Below are positions 29,126 through 38,900 of a stretch of 64,000 bases of DNA, piece by piece. Location of the stretch: the NCBI GenBank assembly GCA_963575745.1, contig CAUYUJ010018882.1, forward strand, positions 709,833 to 773,832, read 5' to 3'. Under the pieces are notes generated by a model. That model ran no database searches. It was not told the DNA's origin and saw only the letters and a list, made by a program, of their open reading frames with translations. The position numbers were made by a program, and so were the translations under genes. Numbering within the stretch: position 1 is the first letter of the stretch; each line of letters begins with the position of its first letter. The stretch comes from Prorocentrum cordatum (taxonomy: Eukaryota > Sar > Dinophyceae > Prorocentrales > Prorocentraceae).

Positions 29126-31318
29126 CTGTCAGGTCAGGCGTGCGAGGCCTCCTTCTAGACGCAGCTCAAGTTGAAAATTGGGCAACGCCTGTCCGGGGGC
29201 ATGCCCCGAGTGACGCGGGCCGCGCGGGTGGCTGGTAGTCTCAGTTCGCCGCCCGCGGCTTGCAGCGATGGAAGTGCTGCGCAGCGGAGGTCAAAGTAAA
29301 TGTGGTTGTCCCATGTCTCCGTCTGGAATTGTGACCCCTGCAATCCAATGCCGCGTCGCTTCCTATTGGTGCCGTATCCTGTTAAATCGGCAGTAATCCC
29401 TGAGGTCAAGCGCAAGAGAGACCCCGGGGCGCAAATCCTGCGGCTGTTGACATATCGCCGATTTGGGAACATCCCCCGAGTGGCGTAGGCCATTCGCATC
29501 ACTGCGGCTCCAAATCCGGGGCCGGTGGCTTGTCGATGTAGAAGTCACCTCTGCGTCGTGCATTCGGCACTCCTGTGGAGGTCGCATGGGGGGAATCGAG
29601 AACGCGGCGTAGGTGTCCTCGATCTCTCTGTGCTCGCCAGCGTCTCGAATGTCCCATCGTGCGCACTTTGTCTCGCATCGTGCTGGTGTTAGCACCCCGT
29701 TGCGTTGCGCCGCGTACCCTCCTCGTTTCGTCCTAGACGTGGTGGGTGAGCGCCGCGTCCACGGTTGCAACTACGTCGGTTGGCTGTGGAGTATCTGCGC
29801 ACGGGCAATCCTATAATTCGAACTGCAAGTGGCCTCGTTGGCTTCCAAGGTACCTGCTTCACCATGCATTTGTCGAGTGAGATGATTCGCGCCGTGGGCC
29901 GTAGACGTGGATGCTGTATTTCAGGCACGGGCCAGCTTCTGAATGCCCGACTTCTGTCGCGGGCAAACTCGGGCCGCTCCACGCTGGCCTCCGTGGCGTC
30001 GGCGACGCACAGAAGAAGTAATGTGCGCAGCAGCTGGTTCTCTATGTCGATCGGGCCGTTCTCGCCCCAGCGACGCCCCCTGCTGAGGAGAAGTCGCGGT
30101 TGACGTTGCGCGTCGAAGGTCTCGCGCCCTAGCTGCAGTCCGCGTTCCACGCGGCGGCTCTGCCACTATGGCCATAACCCTCCCGTCGCGCACCTGGTTG
30201 ATCCCAAGTGCGACTGTGCTCGAGTTGGTCCGGTCGCCTGCGGTCACGTGGTTAACGATGTCAGCGTAGAGCGCGTTGGTCTGGGCGGCGCGTGACGGCT
30301 GGGCGTGCTCCGTCCAACTCCTGGAGGTCCCGTCTGCGGCCGCTTCAGAGGTGGAATGCGAGTCGCGTTGGGCCTTCTGTAGGCCGTGGAATTGCTGGGG
30401 CGGGGGCGTTGGATTCGATGGCTGGTACTTTCGCCGGTGGTATCCTGTCGTGGGCCGCATGTGCACCCTCTTGGCATGTCGGTAATATGTTTGCTTGTTG
30501 CTCGACTACTGGGCGCAGTCGGGTGGTCTGCCTGCTCGGATGTTGGTCCGTTCGCGCCTTGCCTGGCGCGGCCGTCGTCCATTATGCCGCGCGTGGTGGG
30601 GTCGCCTGGAGGCGCTCGACCAGCCTCGCGCAGGCGCGGCGCCGGTCGCTGCACGTCACGCACACTGCGCCCCGCCCCCATCTCGCAGGGCGCCGCCCGC
30701 TCTTGCGGCGTCTCTCCACGCGGCGGCGGCGGGCAAATCAAGGTTGGCAACGCGCCGGTGGGGGCATTCGAGGTGGCGACGGCCTGCTCGGCCGAAGGCG
30801 CCGCCTGGTTGGGCGTTGGCGGTGGCGGCGCCTGCGGCGATCTGGCGCGGCACTTATTCTCGGCGCCATCGTTCCCGATGCGCTGCGCCCCATTGTCGTT
30901 GTAGGCCATGCGCCCCCACTGTTTTGACCGTTGCCTTGAATTTGCTAGGTTCATCAAGTGCAACTCGCAGCGCCTCTCGAGGGGCGGTCTTCGCTGTCGG
31001 TCGCGCGTTCTGGCCGATGCAATTTTCGAGCCTTTCTATGTCTTGGGCGATGGCATCTGCCTGCCCGCGCCGCGGCGGCGGCCCTCGCCCAGTCATCTCC
31101 GCGGGGCCGCCAGTCCGCGCAGAATGTGGGCACGGTAGTGGCGGAGTCTCTTGGCGATTCTGGCGACGTCGCGCGGTCGCCTGTTGGCCTCGCTCGGCAC
31201 CTGCACATTGGATGCCCGGTTCGCCCCGTCGCTGAATGCGTCGCGGCCTGTCGCTTGTCTGTAGCCCCATCAAGCACCCTGCTGCCGCCGCCTTCTTTTC
31301 AACCCCGGCAAGGTTATT

Positions 31319-31618
31319 TCAAACGTGCTCGTTGTATTGCAGCGCGTGAAGCGGGGGTCGCCGTAGAGAACCGTCTTGCATGTCGGGGTGTGATTTGTCG
31401 TGGCTGCAGGTGTTTGCAATGGCCAGAGCCGTCTGGTCGTCTGCCAGCTCCAGATTAGTCTCGTCGGAGTGGGCGCCGGGCACTCTGGCGACGCCGCTTC
31501 CGGCCACGTGCCCCTTGGTGGCCCGCGATCCAGAGCCGAATAGCAGGAGCGTGATCCTGGTCTTTTTGACTTTTTGTCGCATGGCATAGGATCGTTTGCT
31601 GGAGTGGGCGATCTTCAA
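31319..31618 (-). CDS. Unidentified coding-like segment c
   Basis: Reads SSKRSYAMRQKVKKTRITLL, LLFGSGSRATKGHVAGSG and NLELADDQTALAIANTC before a stop at 31319. Not recognised. Confidence 0.3.
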   Translation of the reverse strand: MKIAHSSKRSYAMRQKVKKTRITLLLFGSGSRATKGHVAGSGVARVPGAHSDETNLELADDQTALAIANTCSHDKSHPDMQDGSLRRPPLHALQYNEHV

Positions 31619-32132
31619 GAGCGCGGTCGCCGCGGCAATCCAGAGCGTGAATTACCTCCCCCGCTTTCGCTTCCAGGCAAAACCAAGCCATACCACGCGC
31701 CTCCTCGTCAAGCGGCCTGACCAGTACAGGCCGCAATTTGGCACCGTTTGGTATCTCTTGGCAGCGAGGGTGGTCAAAAGCGAGGGAGGTTTGTTTTCCC
31801 CCGAGCAATGGCCCGACAGGGGGCCGCGGCCAAGTCGCGCGAGGGGGGCGCGTCCGCCGAGGGCTCGCCGCCGCCGTGCCCAGGTCTTGCCCGTCGGACA
31901 CGCGCGCAGGATTGTTGCCGGTCGTCGCCGCGGTTGATGCCGCAATGCATTTCGGCCTCGATCAGCCCCCCGCGAGAGCCTGGCACTGCGAGCGAAGGCA
32001 ACGTCGAACGAGGAATAAGACAACGGTGCACCTGGTCGGGCGCCTGTTTGCGGCGAATCCACGCGGGCCCTCTCGTCGTCGCCCATAAGTCCGCGCGGGA
32101 GTCTCTCAGAAAGGTCGCGAGGCGCTCGTCGT

Positions 32133-32705
32133 CTATGTTGTGTCGGTGCAGGGCGCGCCGCGCGCGGCGTCTTCGCGGGCGGGCCGCGGTGCCTCGGGCA
32201 TTTCCACGTTGTCGAATAGAGCCCGAAGGTCGCCGCCACTGGTGGGTCGATCGTAGAGAAACCCGAGGGCCGCAATATTGAAGGCACCCTTGAGGCCGAG
32301 GAAGAACAGTAGGCCGCCGGTACCACGGTGCCTCATGATGTTGGCGTGGGGCAAAGTGGCGTGTGTCACAACATCCGTCCTCCTGGTATTGCGTTCCGCA
32401 TTGAACATCGCGTAGCAGTGTCGCGGAAACTTGCTCAATCTTCGTCCGAAGGTACCTGTGGTGGCGCAAGCTACAACGAAATTCAATAGGGTCTTCATTC
32501 CGTATCCGAATTTTATGCTGTTGGTCGTGTCCAGGGTGAATGATGCCTGAGATCTATCTTTGTGGGAAAGGGATGACCGGGCGGTGCAGTTGCGCAATTT
32601 CGCAATGGTACTTCGGAACATGTCGACAGCGATGCTTTCTGGTCCCCCATTGCCTGCTGGGCTTGGCATCGTGGAAGCTGGCCGCCAGCCCGTACTTGGT
32701 GGCAA
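32133..32705 (-). CDS. Unidentified coding-like segment d
   Basis: Reads SIAVDMFRSTIAKLRNCTAR, then KFGYGMKTLLNFVVACATTG and GGLLFFLGLKGAFNIAALGF. The last stretch is hydrophobic and could be a membrane or buried segment. Not recognised. Continues from segment e after a frameshift at a G run. Confidence 0.35.
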   Translation of the reverse strand: MPPSTGWRPASTMPSPAGNGGPESIAVDMFRSTIAKLRNCTARSSLSHKDRSQASFTLDTTNSIKFGYGMKTLLNFVVACATTGTFGRRLSKFPRHCYAMFNAERNTRRTDVVTHATLPHANIMRHRGTGGLLFFLGLKGAFNIAALGFLYDRPTSGGDLRALFDNVEMPEAPRPAREDAARGAPCTDTT

Positions 32706-33102
32706 TGTTGGCTACGGGGATGTCAACGTTGATGCGATGACTGCCGGCCTCCTGCGCGGACTCGTTGTAGGCCTTGGCGGCGACGGTCAGGTGGCGAATC
32801 TTGGCGCGGTCAGCGATGGCAAAATTGTCTAGGCGACGAGCTCGCCGTCGGCGCCCGCAGTGAAGCGGTGCTCCGTTATCACTTGTGGGGGGGCGCCCGC
32901 CAAATGGCAATTGATGTTTCGCCTCGACCCATTCCAATGTTGGGTCTTTGCCGTCGCTCGCGCCCTTGATGGTGTCAACAAAGTTGCCGGGGAATTCGCC
33001 ATTGGTGGTTCGCATCCTCGATTCAAGGTGTTTGATGGACTGCTTTACGAAGGCGCTGATGGCCAGTTGCAGCTCGTCTTGCTCCGCGTGGCGGCGTATC
33101 AA
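32554..33102 (-). CDS. Unidentified coding-like segment e
   Basis: Reads IRRHAEQDELQLAISAFVKQ, then LDNFAIADRAKIRHLTVAAK and INVDIPVANIATKYGLAASF. Not recognised. Confidence 0.35.
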   Translation of the reverse strand: MIRRHAEQDELQLAISAFVKQSIKHLESRMRTTNGEFPGNFVDTIKGASDGKDPTLEWVEAKHQLPFGGRPPTSDNGAPLHCGRRRRARRLDNFAIADRAKIRHLTVAAKAYNESAQEAGSHRINVDIPVANIATKYGLAASFHDAKPSRQWGTRKHRCRHVPKYHCEIAQLHRPVIPFPQR

Positions 33103-33676
33103 TCGTGATTGTGTAGATTATGTTTGTCAGCGTTATCGGTTCTTGCATGGCGCGTGCTGCCGTTGCGGTGGGAATCGTAGTGTTGGGAAGCTGGCGTGCC
33201 AGCTTGGCCATCTGGATGCTGGCCTTCGTAGAGCTGGGTGCGTCCTCCCATGCCCCGCGTGGCCTCTCACGTGCGCAGGTGATGTTGGTGTTGAATGGAT
33301 GTCGACTCTGGTTGGAGTAGGTGATGCTGGATGTTGGCTCTGATGTCGATTCTGAATGGATATCGACTCTGGGTGATGCGATGTAAGTGTGATGTGGTGG
33401 CTCTGGCTTGCGGTACTCGAAGCAGTGCGCATGTGATGTCGGTGGTGGGCGGATTCCGCACCAGTATCGCCTCTTGCTAGTCGGATTTCTTCGCGGCCAG
33501 CCTGACCTGCCAGTTGGGGTAACCGGCGTGATTGTTGAGGTCGTGCTCCCAAGGGTGTAGGTCGATCTTGTTCAATTCCATCAATCAATGTTCGAATTAT
33601 TTGTGTTGGCGATCAGTGTCGGTTCACGCCGTGGTGCGGTGTTTGGCGTCAGAAATTTCCACGTAGGTCTGCTACA

Positions 33677-34081
33677 TCATGACGGGCAAGGGATCTTCGC
33701 CTCCCTGGGCCATGTCGACGTTGTGCGTGGCCGCGACGTCCCTTCCAGCGTCCACGGTGCAGCTGCGCTGACAGCCGTGAGCTTGAAGGTGCGGAAGTAC
33801 TGGTTGAAACGACTACGGGCGTTGTTTGCCTCGGCCCTCTCGCTGTAGTCCCCGATGGCGTGCGACACGATGGCCCCCGTTGTCGCGTCGGCGTCAATCA
33901 GGCGGAGGTCGATGTTGAATTTCAGCGCCATATTGCTTGAGTCCGTCCAGGAGGCGTCGGTCTGTTCGTCGCCTGAGTGTCCGCGAGCGACTGCCATCGT
34001 TCCAGGTAGCCCTGGAGCTGTGATTCGCAAGACGACCATCCCCGTGTTCTGGCGCAGCACCCTGATGACGTTGGGGCGCAT
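33677..34081 (-). CDS. Unidentified coding-like segment f
   Basis: Reads NVIRVLRQNTGMVVLRITAP, FNIDLRLIDADATTGAIVSH and NARSRFNQYFRTFKLTAVSA to a stop at 33677. Not recognised. It is the most upstream coherent segment of the region. Confidence 0.35.
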   Translation of the reverse strand: MRPNVIRVLRQNTGMVVLRITAPGLPGTMAVARGHSGDEQTDASWTDSSNMALKFNIDLRLIDADATTGAIVSHAIGDYSERAEANNARSRFNQYFRTFKLTAVSAAAPWTLEGTSRPRTTSTWPREAKIPCPS

Positions 34082-34314
34082 GTAGCTTGTGGCTGTCCTT
34101 TTCCCAACCAGCCTGTGGTGTTGGGTCCTCGTTTTGAAAAAGAGAGCGCCTCGCGTTCCTCATCTCCCACCATCCCCTCCTCGTCCCTCCCCCCATGCCT
34201 GTCTCTGCTCTCCTCCTCTCCTCCCCTGCCATGCTTCCTCTGCTCTCTTCTGCTCTCCTCTTCTCTCCAATCCACTCCTCCTCCCCTCCTCCTCCCGCTC
34301 CGCCATCCTCCCCA

Positions 34315-35058
34315 CCCCCATGTCGACACACCCCTCATGCGTTTCGTGGCCCCATGAGGAACTCCGCCGAGGGCCCGGGTGGTTGAGTTCGCATGCGATT
34401 CCACCCCAACTTCCGTGCACACCTCACACTTTTCGCGGCCCCGTAAGGAGCTCCACCGAAGGCCCCAATGGCTGCGTCCGCATGCGGTTCCACCCCCATG
34501 TCGGTACACCCTTCGCGCGGTTCGTGTCCCCATAGGGAGCTCCACCGCAGGCCCTAATGGCTGCGATCGCATGCGGTGCCACCCCCATTTCGGCACACCT
34601 CTCACACGTTTTGTCGTCCCATAAGGAACTCCATGTTTCGTGGCCCCATAGGGAGCTCCGCCGAAGGCCCCAGTGGCTGCATTCGCATGCAACTCCACCC
34701 TCATTTCGGCACACCCCTCACACGCTTCCTGGCCCCATAAGGAACTCCACCGAAGACACCAGCGGCTGCGTTCGCATGCTGTTCCACACCCCATTTCGGC
34801 ACACCCCTCACACTTTTCGTGGCCCCGTAAGGAGCTCCGGCGAAGGCCCCAGTGGCTGCGTTCGCATGCGGTTCTTCGCCCATTTCGGCACACCCCTCAC
34901 ACGCTTCCTGGCCCCATTGTTTGCTCCACCGACGGACCACGTGGCTGCGTTCGCATGCGGTTTCCCCCCCCCATTTCGGCACACCCCTCGCACGCTGTGG
35001 CCCAATAGGGAGCTTCGCTGACGGCCCCAGTGGCTGCATTCGCATGCGGCTTCGCGCA
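34315..35058. repeat. Eight ~89-bp tandem units
   Basis: Units carry CCCATTTCGGCACACCCCTC, GTGGCCCCATAAGGAGCTCC and GTGGCTGCGTTCGCATGCGG. Starts lie near 34315, 34405, 34494, 34583, 34699, 34789, 34878 and 34968. The fourth unit has an internal partial duplication. The minus strand reads a roughly 30-residue repeat (ANAATGAFGGAPYGATK-like), but unit length varies and breaks the frame. Confidence 0.85.
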
Positions 35059-35186
35059 CAAGTACGAGGTAAAGCCCCCCGCCCAGAGTTATGATGATGT
35101 AGCGACGTTCTTGTCGCCCATATTGATCACGCACTAGTGCGAGGTAAATGCCCTGTCGCTCTGTTCTCGCTTGTGGAGGCCCCTCC

Positions 35187-35202
35187 TCCTCCAACTCCCC
35201 AA
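35187..35202. repeat. Candidate target duplication, left
   Basis: TCCTCCAACTCCCCAA, repeated identically at 35486-35501 on the other side of the MITE-like element. Confidence 0.6.
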
Positions 35203-35485
35203 CTAGAGGCCTCCTAGATGTGGTCGCAGTAGATGGGGTCGGAGGATCGCACCGCACCGTCAACGTGGGCGATGCATCGTCGACGTGGGCGATGCATCGG
35301 CGACGTCGGCGCGAAGCAAATCGGTCTCCGCATCGAGCCGCATCGCCGATGCATCGGCGACGAATCGGCGATGCGGCGAGATCCTCCGATGCATCGGCGA
35401 CGCCGGCGCGAAGCAAATCGGGCTCCCTATCACGCGGCGCGATCCTCCGACCCCATCTAATCCGACCCCATCTGGGAGGCCTGGA
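35203..35485. mobile_element. AGGCCTCC-type MITE, copy 1
   Basis: A 283-base element with inverted ends: AGGCCTCCTAGATG on the left, complement of CATCTGGGAGGCCT on the right. Subterminal blocks GATGGGGTCGGAGGATCGC are also inverted. The middle holds GATGCATCGGCGAC repeats. It is flanked by a 16-base direct repeat, a possible target duplication. A second copy lies at 45493-45652. No protein. Confidence 0.7.
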
Positions 35486-35516
35486 TCCTCCAACTCCCCA
35501 AATCGATGGGCCTGCT

Positions 35517-35602
35517 GTCCACCACCACCACCACCAGAAGTTGGATGGGGGGGAAGGAGGTGGAGGAGGCGGAGGACGAAGAGGAGGAGGAGGAGGAGCG
35601 CA
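35517..35602. mobile_element. Left half of CTC-core inverted-repeat element (split by LINE)
   Basis: GTCCACCACCACCACCACCA followed by GAAGTTGGATGGGGGG and then (GAG)n. Its inverted partner is 41848-41916. The intact relative is at 61536-61678. The full-length LINE between them interrupts the internal microsatellite. Confidence 0.65.
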
Positions 35603-35974
35603 GCGTAGAGGAGATATCCATCCGACCGACCACTGCGCTCAGCTCAACAGCTGAGCACACTCCCCCAGGCTCGAGCGACTGGCTACACCAGCGATCAGAG
35701 CGGAGGACAGAGAAGCAGGGGCCGCGGCCGAAGGCAGCGGGGCGGGCGGCGGGCGCCCGCCTGTGTCGAACGTCACGTGCATGTGGACGGAAAGCGGTAT
35801 TTCAATCAGTGCCGCAGGGGGCGGCACGCGAGAGCGAGGAAGGGTGGCAGCATCAGGAGGGACGTCAGCAGGAGCGAGAGGGCGGGTCGAGAGGACAGCC
35901 ATGGAGTCACGAGCGCGGCAGACGGCCACGGAGCGAATGAGGGGACCGAGCGGGCAAACGAGTGGCAGACTATT
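35603..35974 (-). other. 3' UTR of full-length LINE
   Basis: About 370 bases after the ORF2 stop, ending beside (CTC)n. At 35637-35656 a perfect 8-bp stem with a four-base loop (GCTCAGCT...AGCTGAGC) could be a 3' recognition hairpin for the element's RT. Confidence 0.5.
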
Positions 35975-38900
35975 TTAGGCGCCACGCTCACCATTCACCC
36001 TTGAAGTGCAGAGGCCAGGATTTCCATCACCGTTCAGCAGCTTCGGCGACGACTGAGCCTGCAACAACGGGCTCGAGGAGCACCCGTGCACAGGACTTTG
36101 CGTTCTGCCAGTAACATCCAGCGTCATTGGCGATGTCTGAGTCTGCACCGGCGAGCTCTCAGAGTTCCCATGCCCAAGACTTTGCGTACTGCCAATAACA
36201 TCCAGCAACGTTGGCGACGACTGAGCCTGCAGCATCGGGCTCGAGGAGCACCCGTGCTCAGGACTTTGCGTTCCGCCAGTAGCATCCAGCGATATTGGCG
36301 ACGACTGAGCCTGCGTCAGCGGGCTCGAGGAGCACCCGTGCACAGGACTTTGCGTTCTGCCAGTAGCATTGTCATCCAACTCGTCGCTATGTCCACAACG
36401 TTCGGGAGTGGCGATCAGCGTCGATGGAGTGCTCGGGCAAGACATCGTGGGAACCAGTCTTGGAGTCAAGCATGGTGACTGTCCTGGGGTCAAGCCTGCG
36501 CCAGCGTCGGAGTCGGCTTCACCATCGCCAGCGGTCGAGACAGCATGGACGACAACAGGGTCGTCAGCAGAGGAGGTGGAAGAGTCGTCGGTGAACGTGA
36601 GCGGTGTCGGTATGATGGACGGCGGCGGCTGCCATTTCTTTTCTATCTGGTCAGTGGGAGACGCCATACCAAGGGTTCTGACCGCTGCTCGAGTCGCCGA
36701 GTTCAGAGCATCAGGGGAAACCCAATTGCGCTCACGAATAGTGTGATACGTAGTGAACATCACGACCATCTCCTCCACCCGTTCCACACATGGTGCCGTC
36801 AGGCACAGACGTTCGTGAAGAGAGGCAGGGAGAGAGCGACCCAGTGCGCGGCCGACAGCTCGAACCAATCGGTGGCACCGCATGTAGTGGCACTGTCTGT
36901 CAGCACAAGAGTTACACCCAAAGATGCAGAGTCTCTTCCCCGAATGGTAACTTATTCGATAACTTGTGAGCCAAGCAGATGCCCACGTCTTGATGACAGG
37001 GAAGATCCAGCTCGTGGGCAGCAGCTGCAGCAGCATCTGAATCGCTTCCCACGGCACCCGATGTAGAAAGGGTTCATACATGGCAAAGTAGCGTGCCCGC
37101 CTGGTCTCGAAAGTCGAGCTCAACGGGAACGGCGTAACGAACTGCTCGAAAAGTGCCGAGGTGGCTGCTCTCTGAAATTTGGGCTTCCGCCCCGAGACCA
37201 AGAGCTCCGAAGCGATCGCAGACGTACAACAGCGCAGGATGTCTGAAGAGTAGCCAGCATGTGCAGAGCCCTGACGCAGCCAGGAGTAGGTCTGCAGGAT
37301 GGGTGGGAGCCGCCAGTGCCGCCCAGCGTCACACATCCAATCCTCTCGCGTACGACAGGTCGCGAGGGAAGCGTCATCAAATCGTCCCTGCATAATATCA
37401 GCATTCCATGAAGAAGTGGTGTTAGTAATGTTAGAGCGTATGTGAGTATGCTCGCTGAACGTAATGGTAGCAGCTCGGGACAGCGCGGCAGCACATGTAT
37501 GTCGCACAAGCGGGATCTTGGGGCCTCCCCACGAAGAGAGCTGGGCCCAGCCAGTAGCAGGTAGAGCACCCATAGGAGCACGGAATACCTGGGTAAGCAC
37601 TGGGAGCTCGAAAGCGGCCATTCTGGGAGGCAGAGGGAAGAACTGGGCCAGGTAGGACAACACAGGAAGGGCTCTGGATCTGTAGAGCACGCCGTTGATT
37701 CCCAAGGGGGCGGAGCCTGAACCGAGGGGCCTAGCACGCAACTTCCATTTCGTCCGAGCAGCGTCCCACTGCATCTGGATCGTGACATCGGGCCCCAAGA
37801 GAACGCTCAGGTACATCAGGTGGGCCACAACCTCGAACGCTTGCCATTCGGGAACAAGCCGGCCAAGGAGAGCACGTGTCCTTTCCAGAAGGGCAAGGGT
37901 GAGCGTCGCGTGCAGCGGGGTGACTTTGCATTTACTGACCTTGAGGCAGAGCCTAGTTAGGAGCCGCGTAGTCGTCATCACACGGTAGAGAACCTGGAGC
38001 CCGCGAGCCTCGAACAAGACAGCCCCAATATCGTCCGCGCAGGCCCTCGCCAGGCCAAGTCCAGAGCCCCCAAGCGAATATTCCAAGTCAGTCAGGAACG
38101 GGGCCGTGCTCAAAGCGTACAGGGTCCCAGACAGACCGCATCCCTGAATGATCCCCGACCTCAGCCAATGCACAGAGTGGAGCAGGCCACCGTGGGCCAC
38201 AACCCCTTCGATCGCAGAGCACAACCAGGCCAGGAAGTGCATCACTGGGGATGGCAGACGGAGGTGAGCAAGGAACAGCATCATGAACTCCTGGGAGAGG
38301 CTCGGGAAAGCCTGGCCGAAATCGAACGAGACCAGCAGCGGCATCTTGGACGAGGCCAGCGGGTGGGCCCCAGCGATGCGACTGAAGCCATCGAGCTCTA
38401 AGATGTTGTACCCGAAGTTTCTGCCCTGTACGAAGCCGCGCTGCGACTGAGGGACGAGGGAGTCGACCACACCTTTAAGCGATCGGTTCACAGCAGACGT
38501 CCGAATTTTCAGGTCGGTGTTGCGGAGCCCGAGGACCCTGATCTTATCGGCAGAGCGTATGCAGCCTCCAGAGGCCAGGTCTTCGTGTTCCGATCCCTCA
38601 GGAAGGTACGCTTGCAGTGTAACACTGGCTGCGTCGAAGAGAGACTGCCCACGCAAGATCCAATCCATCATAAGACATAATACTTCCAGGCAACAGTCGG
38701 CAGCTGCCCAAGCAGCGCACGGCAGTCCGTCAACCCCAGGAGCCGAGTGGCGAGCACGTGCTACAATATTCCGAATCGTCGCTTTCGAGGATGGCGGGAC
38801 GTCAGGGAGCACGGGTGAGGGACATTGTTGTTCGATGTATTTCTGAGCAGCTTCGAGATCGACTTCCGAGCGCGAGAAGACAGGGCGCCAATATCTCGTG

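Larger units (their letters stand above)
25281..34090 (-). pseudogene. Unidentified decayed coding region
   Basis: Over almost 9 kb the minus strand shows successive coherent, non-low-complexity segments in changing frames. Composition is less extreme than in the retroelement. Segments with protein-like character lie at 33677-34081, 32554-33102, 32133-32540, 31319-31618, 28677-29125 and 27400-27924. Frame changes often fall at short G runs (for example near 32650). I see no RT, endonuclease, recombinase, RNase H or zinc-finger motif. It may be a large element or a polyprotein-type gene in decay, or a real gene with hidden introns. Function unknown. Confidence 0.4.
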
